From assembly GCA_900546795.1 (NCBI GenBank), contig UREG01000009.1, forward strand, positions 1 to 35,805: 35,805 nt of DNA, read 5' to 3'. This document shows positions 1-7,704 of the stretch, one piece after another. The notes beneath the pieces are model-generated. The model ran no database searches, was not told the DNA's origin, and saw only the letters and a program-made list of their open reading frames with translations. This DNA is from an uncultured Veillonellaceae bacterium. GTDB lineage: Bacteria > Bacillota > Negativicutes > Veillonellales > Megasphaeraceae. How positions within the stretch are numbered: position 1 is the first letter of the stretch; every line of letters begins with the position of its first letter. Made by a program: the position numbers and the translations under genes.

Positions 1-2
1 TA

Positions 3-59
3 CTATTATTATACGCTATTTCTCGTCAAAATCAACCATTTGTTGTGATAGAGCCATAA
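3..59 (+). CDS. 3' end of an unidentified gene, cut by the window edge
   Basis: Reading frame 3 is open from the window edge to a TAA at 57-59 and encodes 18 residues ending in FVVIEP. The composition looks like ordinary protein, but too little is present for identification. It lies upstream of the sugar operon on the same strand, so it is probably part of that operon. An alternative is that it joins the ORF at 70-351 through a frameshift, because frame 1 becomes open just downstream. Confidence 0.3.
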   Translation, partial: LLLYAISRQNQPFVVIEP

Positions 60-69
60 TTTAAATAGT

Positions 70-351
70 ATGTTATGGATTTTAGAAAATCATACATACC
101 CTTACTTAAGTTTAAAGAAAATGATAGAGAAATTTCATTTTGGAAAAGAAAGAATAAAGATGTTGAGTATTTTAAAATATCATCAAGAATATGGGGATAA
201 AAATTCTTATTCTGTAGTGAATAATGATAAAGCACTTAATGAATACATTGGAATGCTTTTGAAAAAAATTGAATGTGAAATGCATAATATTAATATTGAA
301 TCATTTACGATTAAACCTGATTATAGATCATTTTTAGCACAATATATTTAA
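70..351 (+). CDS. Unrecognised 93-residue ORF, possibly a C-terminal fragment
   Basis: An ORF of 93 residues on the same strand as the sugar operon, very AT-rich like the genes after it. The ATG at 70 lacks a convincing Shine-Dalgarno sequence, and the protein begins in the middle of what looks like a folded segment (MLWILENHTYPYLS) and is rich in Lys, Tyr, Asn and Ile. No domain is recognised. The previous frame ends at 59, and the two pieces could be one protein broken by a frameshift near 45-60. It ends 30 bases before the next start codon. It may be the tail of a sugar-transfer enzyme given the context, but nothing in the sequence proves this. Confidence 0.35.
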   Translation: MLWILENHTYPYLSLKKMIEKFHFGKERIKMLSILKYHQEYGDKNSYSVVNNDKALNEYIGMLLKKIECEMHNINIESFTIKPDYRSFLAQYI

Positions 352-381
352 ATGATAGGATATAGTTGAAAGAGGATATAG

Positions 382-1797
382 ATGAAGTTTCATAAAGTAA
401 AAAAGGATGATAAATTTTTTATATTCGGTGCGGGTCTTGTAGGAAGACATATTTGTGATAGATTGATAGATTCGGGATTTACTGTCCAAGGCTTTTTTGA
501 TAATAGTGAATTTTCTGTTCCATATTATCGTAATGTAGAAATTATCCCATTTAAAAAAGCTTTAAATTTTACTGATGCAGACAAAGAGGCTATTGTTATT
601 ATTTCACTTATTAATCCTTTTGACCACAGTGAGGTTAAAAATGCTTTATTAAGTGCAGGTTTTTCAAGAATTATTTGTAAACGCAATATATTAAAAGATG
701 AGAATAAATATAAAGTCAATAATTTGTATGATATAATAGCTTCTTTCAATGACGATTTTAATGCGCAAATGATTTTGGGGGCAGAATTCGAAGTATGGGA
801 AGATGAAACAGCCATTTTTCAAGATAATGGTTTTATCAGTTATGATAATGATTATATTACTGCTTATATACCTATAGAATTATTGTATGCTGATGAAAAG
901 CCTGTAATAATGCAGCAGCAAGTATTATCAATGTTTGAATGCTTCCGAGGTAGACTTGATGGAAATTTAGAGTTATTTTGGCAATATGCGTGTAAAACTC
1001 AGGCGACGTTGCCAAAAAAAGAAATGGAAAAAGAAAAAATACGCATTCTTGATGGCCGATTAAAAATTTATCGTTATATGACGCAGGCTTTGGCAATGGA
1101 TCCAGATTTTTTTGTGCGGCATCCTGTAACAGTAATTAAGAAAAATGGAATCTTTTTGATTAAGGATGGTATGCATAGAACGTTATTTTTATATTCTCAT
1201 GGCTTTCGATTTATACCTTGTTCTATGCCTGTTGAGCAATATAAGGAATGGATCAATAAAGGTAAAGTTTTTTTTGATAATAAAGAGACTTTTATTACTC
1301 CTATTTTACATCCTTTATATTATTTAAAACCTTCTATTACAGAAAATATGTATAAAACGAGGCTTGATACAATATTTCAATTTTTAGTTGAACAAGATAT
1401 ATATGAGGGAGATGTACTTGATATGGGATATAACAGTGGATGGTTTGGTAGAAATTTTTATAGAGCCGGCTTCTCTGTTATATCACTAGTGACTGAATCT
1501 GATAGAGAGCATATTACTAAAATAAATTGCATTGAAGATTCGAGCATGGAAATGTTAAGTGCAGCTCCAAATGATAAAAAATTTGATTTTATTATAAATA
1601 TTGACTTAGTAGACTTTACAGATGAGAATGTGGATAGTATAAAACGTATGACCGATTATGCTAAAAGATTTGTTTTTCTTGAAACCAAGGATCTTTTAAT
1701 ACTAGACTCTTTGCAAAAGAAATATGAAATTTTAAAATGCTCAATAGAAGCACAGTGCAAGTTTAGTAAAAGATACTTAGTTGTAATTAAATTGTGA
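382..1797 (+). CDS. Three-part protein: Rossmann-like N-terminus, ParB-like DGMHR middle, methyltransferase-like C-terminus
   Basis: A 471-residue cytoplasmic protein with ATG preceded by an AGAGGA ribosome binding site. Residues 10-60 (FFIFGAGLVGRHI) have the glycine-rich nucleotide-binding start and following FFDNS of the small Rossmann-like domains found at the front of some nucleotide-sugar enzymes. The middle, near residue 265, has KDGMHRTLFLYSHG, a motif like the Gly-x-His-Arg of ParB/sulfiredoxin-type domains. The last 130 residues contain VLDMGYNSGWFGRN, a plausible motif I of an S-adenosylmethionine-dependent methyltransferase, followed by a DFIINIDLVDF strand. It sits 14 bases upstream of the thiamine-diphosphate enzyme and should belong to the same glycan operon, possibly modifying a sugar or carrier. 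The exact reaction is unknown; the domain parsing is by eye. Confidence 0.6.
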   Translation: MKFHKVKKDDKFFIFGAGLVGRHICDRLIDSGFTVQGFFDNSEFSVPYYRNVEIIPFKKALNFTDADKEAIVIISLINPFDHSEVKNALLSAGFSRIICKRNILKDENKYKVNNLYDIIASFNDDFNAQMILGAEFEVWEDETAIFQDNGFISYDNDYITAYIPIELLYADEKPVIMQQQVLSMFECFRGRLDGNLELFWQYACKTQATLPKKEMEKEKIRILDGRLKIYRYMTQALAMDPDFFVRHPVTVIKKNGIFLIKDGMHRTLFLYSHGFRFIPCSMPVEQYKEWINKGKVFFDNKETFITPILHPLYYLKPSITENMYKTRLDTIFQFLVEQDIYEGDVLDMGYNSGWFGRNFYRAGFSVISLVTESDREHITKINCIEDSSMEMLSAAPNDKKFDFIINIDLVDFTDENVDSIKRMTDYAKRFVFLETKDLLILDSLQKKYEILKCSIEAQCKFSKRYLVVIKL

Positions 1798-1811
1798 AAG
1801 GATGAGCAGAG

Positions 1812-3614
1812 TTGAAACAACGAGTTGCAGATTTTATTGCAGATTATTTAGCTGAAAATGGAATTACACAAATTTTTTCGGTTGTTGGTGGAATGGCAAT
1901 GCATTTAAATAATGCTTTTGGAACTAATGAAAATTTGAATGTAGTATATAACCATCATGAACAAGCGTGTGCGATTGCAGCAGAAAGTTATAGCCGTATA
2001 AATAATAATATGGCTGCAGTATGTGTAACTAGCGGACCTGGTGGTACAAATGCAGTTACAGGTGTTTTATGTGCTTATCTGGATAATTTACCGATGCTTG
2101 TAATTTCAGGGCAGGTAAGAAGTGATATAACTGTTAGTAGCACTGGTTTGAATTTGAGACAATTTGGAGAACAAGAGTTTCAAATTGTAAAGGCGATTGC
2201 TCCTATGACAAAGTATGCAGTAATGATCACGGATGCTAACTCTATAAAATATCATTTGGGAAAAGCGATATATTTAGCTAAAAATGGGCGTAAAGGTCCA
2301 TGCTGGATAGATATACCTCTTGATATTCAAGGGAAAATAATTGAAACAGATGAATTGAGAGAATTTGTACCACCTAAAGTGGAGAAAATTCGGAGTGATA
2401 AAATAGAAAGTATTGCAGAAGAAATTAAAAAAGCGAAAAGACCTGTCTTGATTGCGGGTTCCGCGATGAGAACAGCTGGGATATTAGAACCGTTTTATCA
2501 ACTTGTTGAAAAATGGAAGATACCAGTAATTTGTCCAACGAGCATTTCTGATATTATGGCTGTAGATGAAGAATATTATTTTGGAATGTTTGGCAGTTTT
2601 GGTGGACGAGTGGGAAACTTTATTATTCAGAATGCTGACTTGATAGTATCCTTTGGATGTCGTTTTTCATTTAAACAGATTGGCTTTAATTTTGAAAGAT
2701 TTTCTACAAAGTCGAAAAAAATTGTAATTGATATAGATGAAGAAGAATTGAAGAAGCCGACAATTCATATTGACTTCCCTATATGTGGAGACGTTAAAGA
2801 TATAATAGAATGTCTAGTTGCAAGAGACTTAGAGGTTAATATGGATATAAAAGAAGAATGGCTTGATTATTGTAGATTCTTAAAAGAAAAATTTTGTGAT
2901 GAATTCAAATATGACGGAAAAGCAATTAGTGCATATCAGGTTGCAGATGCATTTTATCAAGATTCGCCAGAAAATTCTATTACTGTAGTTGGAAATAATT
3001 GTGCAGCAATTGCGTTTTTACAAAGAGGGGTTCGATTACGGAATCAACGCGTATATGGAAATGTTAATTGTGGGCCTATGGGATACGATATTCCGGCAGC
3101 TATTGGTGCAAGTATTGCTTCACAGAATATAGTGTACTGTATGACCGGTGATGGAAGTTTTCAAATGAATATTCAAGAGCTACAAACCATAGTGCATCAT
3201 AATTTGCCTATAAAAATTGTTGTTTTCAATAACAATTCTTATCAGGCAATTGTGCAGTCTCAAACAAATTTTTTTAATGGTATTTTTACAGGATGTACAA
3301 TTGATTCCGGAATTAGTTTTCCTTCTTTTGAAAAAATAGCTTATGCTTATGGTATTCCTTTTGCTAAAGCTTCTCAAAGCAATGAAGTTAATAAGGCTTT
3401 AAAGTGGTTGATTGATGAAAAAGGTCCTGCATTGTTGGAGTTAGTACAGAGTGAGATTGATCCAATTAGGCCTAAGATGTCAAGTAAAAAACTAGATGAT
3501 GGAACAATGCTCTCGTTACCAATAGATAATTTGTATCCATTTTTAACAGATGAAGAATATAAATTGTGTCAGTTTGAAAACTTTATCAGAAAGGGAAAGA
3601 ACAAAAATGTTTAA
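1812..3614 (+). CDS. Thiamine-diphosphate-dependent enzyme, acetolactate-synthase (IlvB) superfamily
   Basis: A 600-residue protein with the full IlvB-type layout. The N-terminal pyrimidine domain has YNHHEQACAIAAESY, with the cofactor-activating Glu. The middle domain has VIDIDEEE. The C-terminal pyrophosphate domain has GDGSFQMN followed about 25 residues later by NNNSYQAI, the GDG-NN metal/ThDP motif. The start is a TTG at 1812 behind AAAGGATG; the nearby ATG at 1802 is in another frame. The gene overlaps neuB by 8 bases. Its place between a methyltransferase-like protein and neuB suggests a sugar-biosynthetic carboligase or decarboxylase, comparable in principle to YerE-type enzymes that add a two-carbon branch to keto-sugars, rather than branched-chain amino-acid synthesis. 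No regulatory small subunit (ilvN) is beside it. The substrate is inference. Confidence 0.8.
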   Translation: MKQRVADFIADYLAENGITQIFSVVGGMAMHLNNAFGTNENLNVVYNHHEQACAIAAESYSRINNNMAAVCVTSGPGGTNAVTGVLCAYLDNLPMLVISGQVRSDITVSSTGLNLRQFGEQEFQIVKAIAPMTKYAVMITDANSIKYHLGKAIYLAKNGRKGPCWIDIPLDIQGKIIETDELREFVPPKVEKIRSDKIESIAEEIKKAKRPVLIAGSAMRTAGILEPFYQLVEKWKIPVICPTSISDIMAVDEEYYFGMFGSFGGRVGNFIIQNADLIVSFGCRFSFKQIGFNFERFSTKSKKIVIDIDEEELKKPTIHIDFPICGDVKDIIECLVARDLEVNMDIKEEWLDYCRFLKEKFCDEFKYDGKAISAYQVADAFYQDSPENSITVVGNNCAAIAFLQRGVRLRNQRVYGNVNCGPMGYDIPAAIGASIASQNIVYCMTGDGSFQMNIQELQTIVHHNLPIKIVVFNNNSYQAIVQSQTNFFNGIFTGCTIDSGISFPSFEKIAYAYGIPFAKASQSNEVNKALKWLIDEKGPALLELVQSEIDPIRPKMSSKKLDDGTMLSLPIDNLYPFLTDEEYKLCQFENFIRKGKNKNV

Positions 3615-4656
3615 AATTGGGGACATTTCGGTTGGATTTGATTGCGAACCTTTGATAATTCCTGAAATAGGGATAAACCATGGTGGATCTCTTGAGATTG
3701 CTAAGTTAATGGTGGATTGTGCAGCTTTTTATGGGGCTAAAATTATAAAGCATCAAACACATGTGATTGATGATGAAATGAGTGGAGCAGCAAAAAATGT
3801 TATTCCTGGCAATTCCAATGTTTCAATATATGATGTAATGGCTCAATGTGCATTATCAGAAAAAGATGAGTTAGAATTGATGCGGTATACGGAAAGTCTA
3901 GGGTTAGTGTTCATCAGTACTCCGTTTTCTAGAGCAGCTGCAAATAGATTGGAAAAATTCGGGGTAGCTGCATATAAAATTGGTTCGGGAGAAATGAATA
4001 ATTATCCTTTATTGGAGCATATAGCTGAGTTTGGTAAGCCGATGATAGTATCAACTGGTATGAACTCCATAGAATCTATAGAAAAAGCTGTCAATATATT
4101 AGAGCGTAAAGCTGTTCCTTATGCATTACTGCATACAACTAATTTATATCCGACAGCTCCTCATCAAGTACGGTTGGGGGCTATGGAAGAAATTATGAAA
4201 CGTTTTCCTAATGTTCCGGTTGGATTATCAGATCATACATTAAACAATAATGCAGGATTGGCAGCTGTTGCTTTAGGAGCAACTATCGTGGAAAGACATT
4301 TTACTGATAAAAAGAGTCGTGTGGGAAATGATATTATTTGTTCAATGGATGGACCGGAGCTTAAAGAGTTGATACAAGGGACGCGTGAAATATTCCTTAT
4401 GCGCGGAGGAAGCAAAAATCCTTTACCGGAAGAACAAGTAACAATTGACTTTGCTTTTGCAACAGTAGTATCGATTGCAGATATAAAGCAAGGTGAAAAG
4501 TTTACACCGAAGAATATTTGGGTGAAGAGACCAGGTACTGGAGAAATTTTAGCGGAGCATTATCAGGAATTGTTAGGTAAAAGAGCAACAGTTGATATAC
4601 CTAGAGATACGCATATAAAAAAAGATATGGTAGATGATTATAAATGGAAAAAATAA
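3607..4656 (+). CDS. neuB: N-acetylneuraminate (nonulosonate) synthase
   Basis: Condenses N-acetylmannosamine with phosphoenolpyruvate to give N-acetylneuraminic acid; family members make legionaminic or pseudaminic acid. The 349-residue product has an N-terminal TIM barrel, opening with IIPEIGINHGG (substrate-binding Glu), then IGSGEMNNYPLL, LHTTNLYPT, and the SDHT and ERHFT segments that supply the two metal-binding His residues. It ends in an antifreeze-like SAF domain (NIWVKRPGTGEI). The C-terminal half looks closer to classical sialic-acid NeuB proteins as I remember them than to legionaminate synthases. The ATG at 3607 overlaps the previous gene; an in-frame ATG at 3550 would lie inside that gene and add 19 residues absent from the family. 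The CMP-sugar synthetase neuA is not in the window and may lie upstream. Confidence 0.9.
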   Translation: MFKIGDISVGFDCEPLIIPEIGINHGGSLEIAKLMVDCAAFYGAKIIKHQTHVIDDEMSGAAKNVIPGNSNVSIYDVMAQCALSEKDELELMRYTESLGLVFISTPFSRAAANRLEKFGVAAYKIGSGEMNNYPLLEHIAEFGKPMIVSTGMNSIESIEKAVNILERKAVPYALLHTTNLYPTAPHQVRLGAMEEIMKRFPNVPVGLSDHTLNNNAGLAAVALGATIVERHFTDKKSRVGNDIICSMDGPELKELIQGTREIFLMRGGSKNPLPEEQVTIDFAFATVVSIADIKQGEKFTPKNIWVKRPGTGEILAEHYQELLGKRATVDIPRDTHIKKDMVDDYKWKK

Positions 4657-5819
4657 AACTGGTTTTTGTAAGTGGAACTAGGGCAGATTATGGGAAATTA
4701 AAATCTTTGATGCAAATATGTGATAAAGATGATGATATTGACATGCATGTTTATGTAACTGGAATGCATCTATTGCCAGAATATGGGTTCACCTATCAGG
4801 ATATTGTGGAAGATGGATACAAGCATATTCATACGCCGTATATGCCGATTTTTTCGGATAAAATGGATGAGAATATTGCTTATACAATATTGAACTTTTC
4901 GCGATTTATAAAAGAAACTACCCCTGATTTTATTGTTGTGCATGGAGATAGAATTGAACCTTTGGCAGCTGCAATTGTTGGAATTCTTAATAATATTAGA
5001 GTGATACATATAGAAGGAGGTGAGGTAACCGGTACTGTAGATGAATTTATTCGACACTCAGTATCTAAGTTAAGCAGTTTACATTTTGTAGCGAATGAAG
5101 AGGCAAAATTTCGTTTAATTCAACTTGGAGAAAGAGCAGATAGTATTCATATTATTGGCTCACCTGATATTGATATTATGCTTTCAGAAAAGTTGCCAAC
5201 TATAGATTATGTTTTAAAGCGTTATAATATTCCCTTTCGAGAATATGGAATACTAATTTATCATCCGGTAACGACTTCAAATAATTTGCGGGGGGCTGTT
5301 GAACAGGTGATAGCTGCAATATCTCAATCAGATAAAAACTATGTCGTAATTTATCCAAATAATGATCATGGAACAGAGATTATTCAAAGAGAAATTGAGA
5401 ATTTAAAAGATAGAAAGCGTTTTTTCCTCTGCAAATCCTTTCCTTTTGAAGACTTTCTGACATTATTAAAGAATAGCCAGTTTATTATTGGTAATTCTAG
5501 TGCAGGAATTAGAGAGGCTTGTGTTTATGGAATTCCCGCAATAGATATAGGATCCAGGCAGAATAAACGATATTTGCCAAATGTATTGAAAAATATACAG
5601 CATACAAAAGAAGTTACATCTCAGATTTTAGCTTGTATAGAAAATATAGATGGATATAGGATTAAGTCAACTTATTTTGGAGATGGAAAGAGTGCGGATC
5701 ACTTTTTAAAAGTAATCAAGAAGGAAGAATATATTCATAAGGACTTACAGAAGGTTTTTATTGAAATGGACGCAACGACTAAATCTATTCAGAATTATAT
5801 TAATGAAGTTTGTTTCTAA
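4644..5819 (+). CDS. neuC: UDP-N-acetylglucosamine 2-epimerase, hydrolysing
   Basis: Makes N-acetylmannosamine (or its 4-acetamido analogue) from the UDP sugar, the step before NeuB. The 391-residue protein has the two-Rossmann GT-B-like fold of the family. Visible motifs are FVSGTRADYGKL at the start, VVHGDRIEPLAAA, HIEGGEVTGTVDEFIRH, and the C-terminal uridine-binding region IIGNSSAGIREA followed by IDIGSRQ. Length is usual for the family. The ATG lies inside the end of neuB (13-base overlap), so the two are translationally coupled. It is the last gene of the operon and is followed at once by a strong terminator. Whether the product is Neu5Ac or a legionaminic-type sugar cannot be settled here, so the name neuC could equally be legG. 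Confidence 0.88.
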   Translation: MEKIKLVFVSGTRADYGKLKSLMQICDKDDDIDMHVYVTGMHLLPEYGFTYQDIVEDGYKHIHTPYMPIFSDKMDENIAYTILNFSRFIKETTPDFIVVHGDRIEPLAAAIVGILNNIRVIHIEGGEVTGTVDEFIRHSVSKLSSLHFVANEEAKFRLIQLGERADSIHIIGSPDIDIMLSEKLPTIDYVLKRYNIPFREYGILIYHPVTTSNNLRGAVEQVIAAISQSDKNYVVIYPNNDHGTEIIQREIENLKDRKRFFLCKSFPFEDFLTLLKNSQFIIGNSSAGIREACVYGIPAIDIGSRQNKRYLPNVLKNIQHTKEVTSQILACIENIDGYRIKSTYFGDGKSADHFLKVIKKEEYIHKDLQKVFIEMDATTKSIQNYINEVCF

Positions 5820-5823
5820 AATC

Positions 5824-5875
5824 CCCCCCATTGTTTAGCCAATATATCATACTGGCTAAACAATGGGGGGATTTT
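5824..5875 (+). terminator. Intrinsic terminator of the neu operon
   Basis: A perfect 18-bp stem (5824-5841 pairing with 5853-5870) built from six C/G pairs and TTGTTTAGCCA, an 11-base loop, then ATTTTATT. It starts 4 bases after the neuC stop codon. With A-rich sequence before the left arm it may also act on the opposite strand, where the transposase remnant ends. Confidence 0.85.
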
Positions 5876-5950
5876 ATTGTATAATTACTTTTTGTGGTAG
5901 TGTCAAGTTTTTTTCGCAAATTGGTTTGCAGCGCTTGGGTGTAAATGAAA

Positions 5951-6545
5951 TTAGCCCGCAATGGAGGTCTCCTCAAGGACCGCCGCCAAATGCTTCATGT
6001 TCATGTACTTCTTGTTGCCCCACTGGGTACCGGCCACATGGCGCAGCCGGGCACAGACCAGCATGAGGGCGGAATTACCATCCGGAAAACTCCCTACCAC
6101 ATGGGTGCGGCGGCGGATTTCCCGGTTCAGCCGTTCAATGACATTGTTGGTGCGGATACGAGTCCAGTGTTCGCTGGGAAAGTCGCAGTAAGTCAGCGTT
6201 TCTTCGATGCTCTCCTCTACCTTCTTAGCGGCTTCGCTCAGCTTCATAGAGCGTAGTTCTTCTACCACTGCCCTGACTTTCTCGCGGGGCGCTTTCCATA
6301 TGCGGGACAGATACTCCTGCCAGATACATTTTAATGACTGCTTCTTTCACGCTGCTTCTACGGCGATGGTACAGCTCAATGATGGCTATTTCAAAGGAGG
6401 TTCCTTTAAGTTTGGGTACTTTTTAGGTGACCTTCCCAGAAGTAGTAGTGAGTTTGCGGCTGTAGTGCCCGTTGCGGTAGCCTTGGCACTGCTCCTTGCG
6501 CGCATACTTCATGGTGCCAGAGATCTGCAATTCATGTCTTTTTTG
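5951..6545 (-). pseudogene. Decayed IS256-family transposase
   Basis: On the minus strand, two blocks match the IS256 mutator-type transposase. The larger (about 5951-6320) reads through ETLTYCDFPSEHWTRIRTN, NNVIERLNREIRRRTHVVG, SFPDGNSALMLVCARLRH and ends SIAG-stop, which is the typical family C-terminus. Upstream, 6540-6305 reads GYRNGHYSRKLTTTSGKVT, a TAA stop at 6423-6425, then KVPKLKG, EIAIIELYHRRR and MYLAGVSV, the conserved N-terminal half. The middle of the protein (catalytic DDE region) is missing, so the two halves are fused by an internal deletion near 6295-6310, with a change of frame and one internal stop. No intact inverted repeats were found, although GGTAGTGTCAAG at about 5896-5907 could be one end. 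The element is dead and lies between two glycan modules. Confidence 0.85.
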
Positions 6546-6575
6546 TTTTTGAGAAACTTATTGTACTTTAGCTGG

Positions 6576-6606
6576 TTATAGCATGTAAATTTTAATATGC
6601 TATAAT
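6576..6606 (+). promoter_or_regulatory. Inverted repeat overlapping a candidate -10 box
   Basis: TTATAGCAT (6576-6584) and ATGCTATAA (6597-6605) form a perfect 9-bp inverted repeat with a 12-base spacer. The right arm contains TATAAT (6601-6606), which lies about 105 bases upstream of the acyltransferase gene, so the repeat could be an operator over the promoter of the acyltransferase-glf operon. The -35 region is poor. Alternatively it is debris of the insertion sequence end. Confidence 0.4.
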
Positions 6607-6711
6607 ACTTATATGTGAATAAAAAATAATACAAATGAATATATACTTTGAGTATGTATCGGATAGAATATAAAAAATTGTGGAAAGAAGATGAAAAGAG
6701 AGGGCGTTTAA

Positions 6712-7704
6712 ATGGAAGGTCAGGAGCAGAAGACTATACGCTGGATAGATGGGTTAAAAGGGTTTGCCATGTTATTGGTTATATTGGGGCATTGTTTAGG
6801 CGGGTACTTGGATGCACGGTTGTTTCCAGCGTATCGAAATGAAATGCTGCTTGTTTTTGAAGGTATCTATTCATTTCATATGCCGTTGTTTTTTATGTTG
6901 AGCGGATATGTATTTCAAGTATCTTATCAGGGAGCTTCTGCGAAAAAAGTTCGAAGAAAGATGATGAATATAGGCGCTCTGTACTTTATCTTTTCTATAT
7001 TGCAAATTTGTGTGCAAATTGGACTAAAGGGATATGTCAACCAACAAATGTCGGTAGAAAATATATGGATGTTGCCAGCGTTGACGGTGCCCCCTTATTG
7101 GTATTTATATGTATTAGCTATTTGTTATGGTATTTCTTATCTGGTAAATGATATTGCGTTTAAATGGAAAGTGGGAATTGCGTTTTTAGTATCCATCCTG
7201 GGATTTTCCACTTCGATATATTGGATGGAAATATCTAGAGCCGCGCAGTATTTCTTCTTCTTTTTACTTGGTGGTTTTCTGTATGTTTCGCGGATGCCGA
7301 AGTGGTATATGTGGGGCTGTATTCTTGGAGGAGGTATTTTATGCAGCGTTATTCCCTGGGCTGCGGTACAGAAAATATGTTTAGCTACGACAATTTCGTT
7401 AGTTTGTTTTGCGATGGGATGTTGGGGGAATGTGATGACGAATCCGCTGTGTGTATGGATAGGAAAATATTGTTTGCCTGTGTATGTGCTGCACTGCTAT
7501 TTTACGGCAGGAACAAGGGTAATATTACGATATTTGCATAATTATGAACTTTGGTTATATATTTTTCTGGGTATGACAATGGGTGTAATCATTCCGATAA
7601 TGGTTTATCGGATTTGCTTGAAGTTAGGCGGTCTGCGCTGGCTATTTCAACCGATGAAAGGCATTGAAAAATGGATGGAGGTAAAACGGAATGAAGCAGT
7701 ATGA
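6712..7704 (+). CDS. Membrane acyltransferase, acyltransferase-3 (OafA/NolL-like) family
   Basis: A 330-residue integral membrane protein with about ten hydrophobic segments. The start has the family hallmark: IRWIDGLKGFAMLLVILGHCL (residues 9-29), in which the His after the first membrane helix is the conserved catalytic candidate, followed by FHMPLFFMLSGYVF. Members transfer acetyl or other acyl groups to sugars of surface polysaccharides. The ATG at 6712 has AGAGGG upstream; a longer out-of-frame ORF from 6648 is not supported. It overlaps glf by 14 bases, so it is the first gene of a three-gene glycan operon. The acceptor sugar is unknown; a galactofuranose-containing glycan is a reasonable guess from the neighbour. 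Confidence 0.85.
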   Translation: MEGQEQKTIRWIDGLKGFAMLLVILGHCLGGYLDARLFPAYRNEMLLVFEGIYSFHMPLFFMLSGYVFQVSYQGASAKKVRRKMMNIGALYFIFSILQICVQIGLKGYVNQQMSVENIWMLPALTVPPYWYLYVLAICYGISYLVNDIAFKWKVGIAFLVSILGFSTSIYWMEISRAAQYFFFFLLGGFLYVSRMPKWYMWGCILGGGILCSVIPWAAVQKICLATTISLVCFAMGCWGNVMTNPLCVWIGKYCLPVYVLHCYFTAGTRVILRYLHNYELWLYIFLGMTMGVIIPIMVYRICLKLGGLRWLFQPMKGIEKWMEVKRNEAV

